The notes below the pieces were generated by a model. That model searched no databases. It saw only the letters and a list, made by a program, of their open reading frames with translations, and was not told the DNA's origin. A stretch of 64,000 nucleotides of DNA from Scolanthus callimorphus (Eukaryota > Cnidaria > Anthozoa > Actiniaria > Edwardsiidae): NCBI GenBank assembly GCA_033964015.1, contig CM066920.1, forward strand, positions 9,329,912 through 9,393,911. Direction: 5' to 3'. Positions 59,185-64,000 of the stretch are shown here, piece by piece (the first letter of the stretch is position 1; every line of letters begins with the position of its first letter). Position numbers and translations under genes: made by a program.

Positions 59185-59362
59185 GGAGCGTGCGAAGAAA
59201 ATCGAGAAAGCGATCGCCCCGCCATCTTGGATTTATGGGCACGCGCGCTTCTGGGAAGGGGGAGGATATTTTGGGGCCCGCAAGATTTGGGGCTATAAAA
59301 CCGCGCACGCCCTCAAATCCAAGATGGCGGCACAATCACTCTCTTTCAGTTTTCTCGCCATG
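59185..59362. mobile_element. Hairpin element with CCAAGATGGCGG on each arm
   Basis: CCCGCCATCTTGGATTTATG at the left faces CAAATCCAAGATGGCGG at the right. Weaker pairing extends outwards (GAAGAAAATCGAGAAAG with CTTTCAGTTTTCTCG). AAGATGGCGG is the YY1-type core and is shared with the unrelated hairpin at 16248-16458. Confidence 0.6.
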
Positions 59363-59934
59363 AAAAAACCGCTTGCAAGAACTTATGCCTAATTTAGTAA
59401 CACTCGAGTATAGTAGTTTGTTATGGTGCGCGACAGTTACTAAGATTTAGTCGTTGATTTTCTCTTCTTAATGTGATAACATAAAAAAGTTCATTTTTCC
59501 TTCGTTGCCTTTACCGACGCCTTGTGCAATGGTATTTACACATTTATCTCAAAAATTTGCTTTTGGCTTTTGGCCATATAAGGTCAATTAACATTCTATT
59601 TTGTGATGCTTTCCTGATGCACCATAAATAAAGACTGGTATCGCTGAGAATTGGAACATCAAGCTATTTTTAGTAATCGACACACTAGACAAGAACGACC
59701 ACTAAAAAGTGTCTTTCAAACTATACAATCAGCATTATTTTTTCAACTTACTTGACTAGTTTTACAGAAAAACTTACTTACTTGGAATGTATCAGATTAT
59801 AATGTTACATAGCCATAAACATTTTGATAATAACAACGAAATTTCCTGAAACAGAGCTTTTTTCCGCTTTATAAACGATGCTTGAATTTGAAATAGTCTG
59901 CTAGAATTGTAATACCCCTGCCCCATACAAGTCA

Positions 59935-60155
59935 ACATCTCATTCAACATTTGTCGAATCACCCGTGTTGAATGAGGGCGCCAAACCAATTAACTTTGTT
60001 GAAAGAAGACAACTGCCAATCATATCGGAGTTCAACAACTTTCGACAATGTTTCATTGGTTCGGCACTCCCATCCAGCATCATTCAACATGGGTGATTCA
60101 ACAAATATTGAATGAAGTTGAATCAGGTGTTGAACTGGTGTTGACCCGGTCTTAA
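59935..60155. repeat. CAACAT-rich palindromic element, copy 2
   Basis: CAACATCTCATTCAACATTTG and TGTTGAATGAGGG at the left face CATTCAACATGGGTGATTC and TTGAACTGGTGTTGACC at the right. Related to 50820-51000. Confidence 0.45.
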
Positions 60156-61609
60156 AGGGAACCTGTCAAGCAACTGCGCAGCTGTTCTGCGCATCTCTCA
60201 AATCAAAGAAGTATCGTCCCGTAATGATGGCCAGCTTAGGCTAAAAACCTCGAAAACAAATCGTATATAATTTCGATACTCTCAATCCATCCGTCCATGC
60301 TTTCTAACTTTACATATTCTTAAATAGTTATCTGATAGGATGGTCTTATTAGGTTTGCTGATAATTCAGTGATCGCTCCTGGAGCACCCGTGGATCATGA
60401 CAGGCTCCCTTTAAAGCCTACCTAAGCATCACTGCCGTTTTACTTCTTTTTTTTTCTCAGAAAATAAGTGCGTTTCTGATAATGGCAAGACAGCGAAACG
60501 TCAAGTTTTACATATATCGTTTTCTTCGCATGTCCTTGTTGAAGATATATTTGTAAATAAGGAATAATACAAAAGCCTCTATAAAATATGTAATTTAAAA
60601 ATAATCTTGAACGTAAAAAAGCAAAAATGCAAATAAATATACATCAGCGCCCCTAATTTTGCAAGTAATGTATAAAAACAAAAGGAAAAAATCGGTAAAA
60701 GCTTAACAAAGTAATAAGCTGAATATTTCATATTGAAAAGCGTTACAAATAAAATTTCCAAAAGAAGAAGGGCACATCGGTTCATGTGCACTTGTCTATA
60801 AATATTTGTCCTGAAATATGTTTTAAAATTGGCCTACATCATAAATAATAAATAGGAAAGTGCGAGGGTAAATATGACATAAATATGCGATTTAAATTGT
60901 CATGGTAATCCTGTTGCCATAATCGGCGTGTTGTAATTTCTACGAAATTCTTTGTCGCAGTGTGAATCTCGCTATCTCGTTAAATATCTCGTATTCTATA
61001 TCTACACTGTTATTGTCCATAATATATTTTTCTGGCATTGCTTGCCCTATTGTTGGTGTCTACTCTGAAATCAAGTAAACAGCTGCCCTTTATCACGCCG
61101 ATACTCGGTTCCCTATGTGAGCAAATACGTCTGAGCATCGAGCTGTAACATTCCATATGACGAAGGAGCGTTGCTTGCAAAACTGAATGGATTAACAGTG
61201 CAAGTGCGTGGATTTTGTTGATAGCAAAGAAAAAAAATGTCATTACTCACCTTAAAAATGGTTAGCTTGTTATTTTTTATCCGTAATTTTAAAAATCCAC
61301 GCGTTTATGATAATAAATTCAGTTTTGAAAACAGAGCCCCTACGTCATCAGTATGGAATGTTTCTGCTCGCTGCTCAGACGTCTTCTCTCGCACAAGGAA
61401 CCCACGGACCGATGCGATAAGGGAAGGCTGACCAGTGTTTACTCAGCTAAAGTCAACCTTGCATTTTCTCCATCGTCGAGGTGTAACACAAGATGGTGCT
61501 TTTTCTTCACACACGTTTTCCTTGTTAAATTTCAGTGGTCAAACACTACAGTCTGAATTAATATTTCAAATAGTCTCAATTCAATCTTTCATTTAGGCAT
61601 AGTACCACA

Positions 61610-62110
61610 TCACTGACAAGTGTGCACTTGCTGTCTCTCTCGGCATTGCTTGCAGTACACCTTACAGCACCAGTGGAACTTGCAGTGACATTTCCAAACT
61701 CGCTCCTCTTCTCTGACATTATATCCTCGCCCACAGCACATGACATCACAGCTGTCTGTCGTGCCTGGTGTCATGTTACATCTCCTTCCAAACGTCCCGG
61801 CCACTCCTAATCTGTGTATTTTCTGGCAGTAGTTTGGTGAAGACCTCAGGAAGACCATATTCGTGTATCGCTTTGGTTTTCTGATGCGGCTCTTTTTGGT
61901 GCTGTGAACAAGATATGCCGCTATCTCCCCTCCGAGGGATTTTTTCATGGCAGCCACTACCTTGACCATACTATCTCTGGTTGAGTAAACCCTTTTGAGC
62001 TTATCTCCGACAATGCGAAAGTTGGGAACCCATTCCCAGCACGTCTTTAAATTGCACGATCCAGACGGTCCGTGGCATTTGCATTGCAAGTCCAAGTTAC
62101 TCTTTATTAC
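61610..62110 (-). CDS. Wnt C-terminal exon, Wnt7-type, copy 3
   Basis: The acceptor CTCTCTAG is followed in phase 0 by VIKSNLDLQCKCHG, then the normal loop CHGPSGSC, CWEWVPNFRIVG, MVFLRSSPNYC, GTFGRRCN, DVMCCGRGYN, VWKCHCKFHWCCKVYC and VHTCQ, to TGA. This is 166 residues with all expected Wnt cysteines. The first codons resemble those of copy 2 (V-K-S-L), suggesting these two are sister duplicates. Upstream exons would be right of 62110; none is visible to 64000, so they may lie outside the window. It may be the last exon of a separate Wnt7-like gene, or the proximal member of an alternative terminal-exon set. Subfamily is inferred from motif likeness and from linkage to Wnt5. Confidence 0.88.
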   Translation of the reverse strand, partial: VIKSNLDLQCKCHGPSGSCNLKTCWEWVPNFRIVGDKLKRVYSTRDSMVKVVAAMKKSLGGEIAAYLVHSTKKSRIRKPKRYTNMVFLRSSPNYCQKIHRLGVAGTFGRRCNMTPGTTDSCDVMCCGRGYNVREEERVWKCHCKFHWCCKVYCKQCRERQQVHTCQ

Positions 62111-62234
62111 CTAGAGAGTGTTCAGGAAACGTAGATGTAATCATGCATACATGCGACCTATAGTTCTACCATCTCACGTTACAGATTATAGTGTTAGGTG
62201 TTAACGATTGTTGGGCTGTAGGGTTATGGATTAG

Positions 62235-63012
62235 AATAGTGAAGAGCATGCAAAAAATGAATTTGATTCCTTACTTGAACAGTAAAACAAAAATCTGTTC
62301 ATACTCTTTTTCGTACTTACTTTTCGCTCCTACGTTCTTCGATGGATAAACTCAGAGACTTCAACATGCACTGCATGCAAAAAAATGAACTTGATTATTT
62401 ACTTGAACAGCAAAACAAAAATCTGTTCGTACTCTTTATCGTACTTGGTTTTCGCTTCTACGTTCTTCGATGGATAAACTCAGAGACTTCAACATGCACT
62501 GCATGCAAAAAAATGAACTTGATTATTTGCTTGGACAGCAAAACAAAAATCTGTTCGTACTCTTTATCGTACTTGATTTTCGCTTCTACGTTCTTCGATG
62601 GATAAACTCAGAGACTTCAACATGCACTGCATGCAAAAAAATGAACTTGATTATTTGCTTGAACAGCAAAACAAAAATCTGTTCGTACTCTTTATCGTAC
62701 TTGATTTTCGCTTCTACGTTCTTCGATGGATAAACTCAGAGACTTCAACATGCACTGCATGCAAAAAAATGAACTTGATTATTTGCTTGAACAGCAAAAC
62801 AAAAATCTGTTCGTACTCTTTATCGTACTTGATTTTCGCTTCTACGTTCTTCGATGGATAAACTCAGAGACTTCAACATGCACTGCATGCAAAAAAATGA
62901 ACTTGATTATTTGCTTGGACAGCAAAACAAAAATCTGTTCGTACTCTTTATCGTACTTGGTTTTCGCTTCTACGTTCTTCGATGGATAAACTCAGAGACT
63001 TCAACATGCAAA
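62235..63012 (+). repeat. Minisatellite, 128-base unit, about six copies
   Basis: Near-identical units start at 62342, 62470, 62598, 62726 and 62854 (each CGATGGATAAACTCAGAGAC...), with a diverged first unit from about 62235 and a partial last one. Because 128 is not a multiple of three, each unit's frame ends in the next, producing a chain of identical 87-codon open frames that are not genes. It lies in the intron or upstream region of Wnt copy 3. Confidence 0.9.
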
Positions 63013-64000
63013 TTATTTAGTCATGAGTTGATAATTTGTTCTTAAACTCATTAACAATTAATCAAGCTTAAACAAAAAAAATCATAAACGTGAAGGAGAT
63101 TTGCATACGAGATCTTAATTTTATATTAATTTTTGTGATTTTGTTCCTTTTTCTCGATATAAAATGATTGGTATGACAAGCTAAGATATCAAACACTCAA
63201 CAGTTTCATCAGGATTTCGAAATACGTCGAAGTCGGATTAAAAACTCGACTTTACCTCGTTTTTTCAACCCACTTCTCAGTGTTTGGAAATCCTGATGAA
63301 ACACGCTGTCTCGTGTTTGATATATTACTTCCACTTTATGTTCTCTTTTTCATTGTTCGTTGCAATTTGTTAATCGTATTATTCGTTGCGCCTTGATCGT
63401 TTCTTCAATTGGTCATCCACCACACATTGATGTTCTACAGAAATGCATGCATATTTAATTGGTTTTCGTGCACTTTCACATCTTACTTTTATGTGACCTA
63501 GCATACTACCGGCAATGTTCCTGTATTGGAATTGCAACTGTTACAAATTGTTTTGTAAAGAAATTCGACCATTCCATTACCATTATCTTTCGTAGATTCC
63601 AAAAAAACCACTGACAACATTACAAACTCGATTAACCAAAATATGCACTTTTTCCGGTCGATAAATGGTGGCTTCTCATTCCTGGACAATAAGTAAGAGC
63701 CTTCACACGAAAACAAGTATTCCCTGTTTAGCTTCATTTCAAATTTGAACTGAATCGAATAAAAAGTCGCGAAGTTACAGTGTCTGTAATTTGTTACCAA
63801 AACACCTTCTCCAGGTGTCAAATTATGGCATTCAGCTCAAATTTGGAAAATGAACTAAGAATATTTTTTTGAAGCAAAACAAAATCCGTATCAAATAGGT
63901 GATGACTAGTGAAACTATGAGAAAGAAAACTAGTGCCAAAATCTTAAAGATGCGAAGGTTAGACAAAACACCCTACTTTGAGATTAAATCGTGATGTAGG
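63013..64000. other. Spacer at the right end
   Basis: No Wnt exon or other gene was recognised. It holds an inverted-repeat element at 63186-63323. A 107-codon frame at 63498-63821 (- strand) has no recognised family features. Confidence 0.4.
63186..63323. mobile_element. Inverted-repeat element, 138 bases
   Basis: ATATCAAACACTCAACAGTT and TCATCAGGATTTCGAAA at the left are mirrored by TTTGGAAATCCTGATGAAAC and CTCGTGTTTGATAT at the right. Confidence 0.75.

Larger units (their letters stand above)
57341..61609. other. Interval between Wnt7-type exons 2 and 3, without Wnt exons
   Basis: No N-terminal Wnt exon or other gene was recognised on either strand. It contains a hairpin element (57448-57607), GAT-rich simple repeats (58055-58345), a hairpin with AAGATGGCGG arms (59185-59362) and a CAACAT-rich element (59935-60155). 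Confidence 0.45.

Noticed and set aside
62235..63012. Five identical 87-codon frames as a tandem gene family
   Set aside because: The 128-base unit is not a multiple of three and the frames simply run across unit borders; this is a minisatellite.
63498..63821. 107-codon - strand frame upstream of Wnt exon 3, considered as an N-terminal Wnt exon
   Set aside because: It lacks the WNC, REAA and other Wnt blocks and has no matching splice sites.

Overview
The window looks like nuclear DNA of an early-branching animal, most likely an anthozoan cnidarian such as a sea anemone. The evidence is animal-only genes (four Wnt C-terminal exons, an ELKS/ERC active-zone protein, an FBXL14-type F-box protein), short exons with GT-AG introns, AT-rich spacers and very many small inverted-repeat (MITE-like) elements. 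The species assignment is inference. No bacterial operon, rRNA, tRNA or CRISPR array was recognised.

Layout, left to right. 0.8-1.5 kb: two 3' exons of an ERC/ELKS gene on the + strand whose body lies left of the window. 3.5-4.8 kb: a two-exon gene for an 80-residue acidic coiled-coil protein, with several local tandem duplications of its own pieces. 5-18 kb: mostly MITE-like repeats, with one possible small membrane protein (8.6 kb) and one possible exon (13.2 kb). 18.2-20.2 kb: a four-exon gene for an unrecognised 166-residue protein, downstream of a CpG-rich start region. 23.4-24.6 kb: an intronless FBXL14/Ppa-type F-box LRR gene on the - strand. 25-33 kb: mainly repeats. 33.1-41.3 kb: a complete four-exon Wnt5 gene (+, 372 residues). 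45.5-46.0 kb: the 3' part of a single-pass membrane protein gene. 52.1, 55.7 and 61.6 kb (all - strand): three separate Wnt C-terminal exons, best read as Wnt7-type. The remaining sequence is minisatellites and inverted-repeat elements.

How the genes relate. ERC, FBXL14, WNT5 and WNT7-type genes in one 64-kb stretch match a neighbourhood known from vertebrates (ERC1-FBXL14-WNT5B on human chromosome 12; ERC2 next to WNT5A on chromosome 3). The window therefore appears to preserve a very old animal linkage group. Wnt5 and the Wnt7-type exons converge tail to tail.

The three strongest oddities are as follows. (1) Wnt5 encodes Cys where the lipid-accepting Ser of Wnt proteins normally sits. (2) The three Wnt7-type terminal exons have intact splice acceptors in the same phase, but I find no N-terminal Wnt exons between them; they may be alternative last exons of one gene whose start lies right of the window. 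(3) The middle one carries a single-base frameshift at a short homopolymer. All reading was by eye; no alignment or database search was run.
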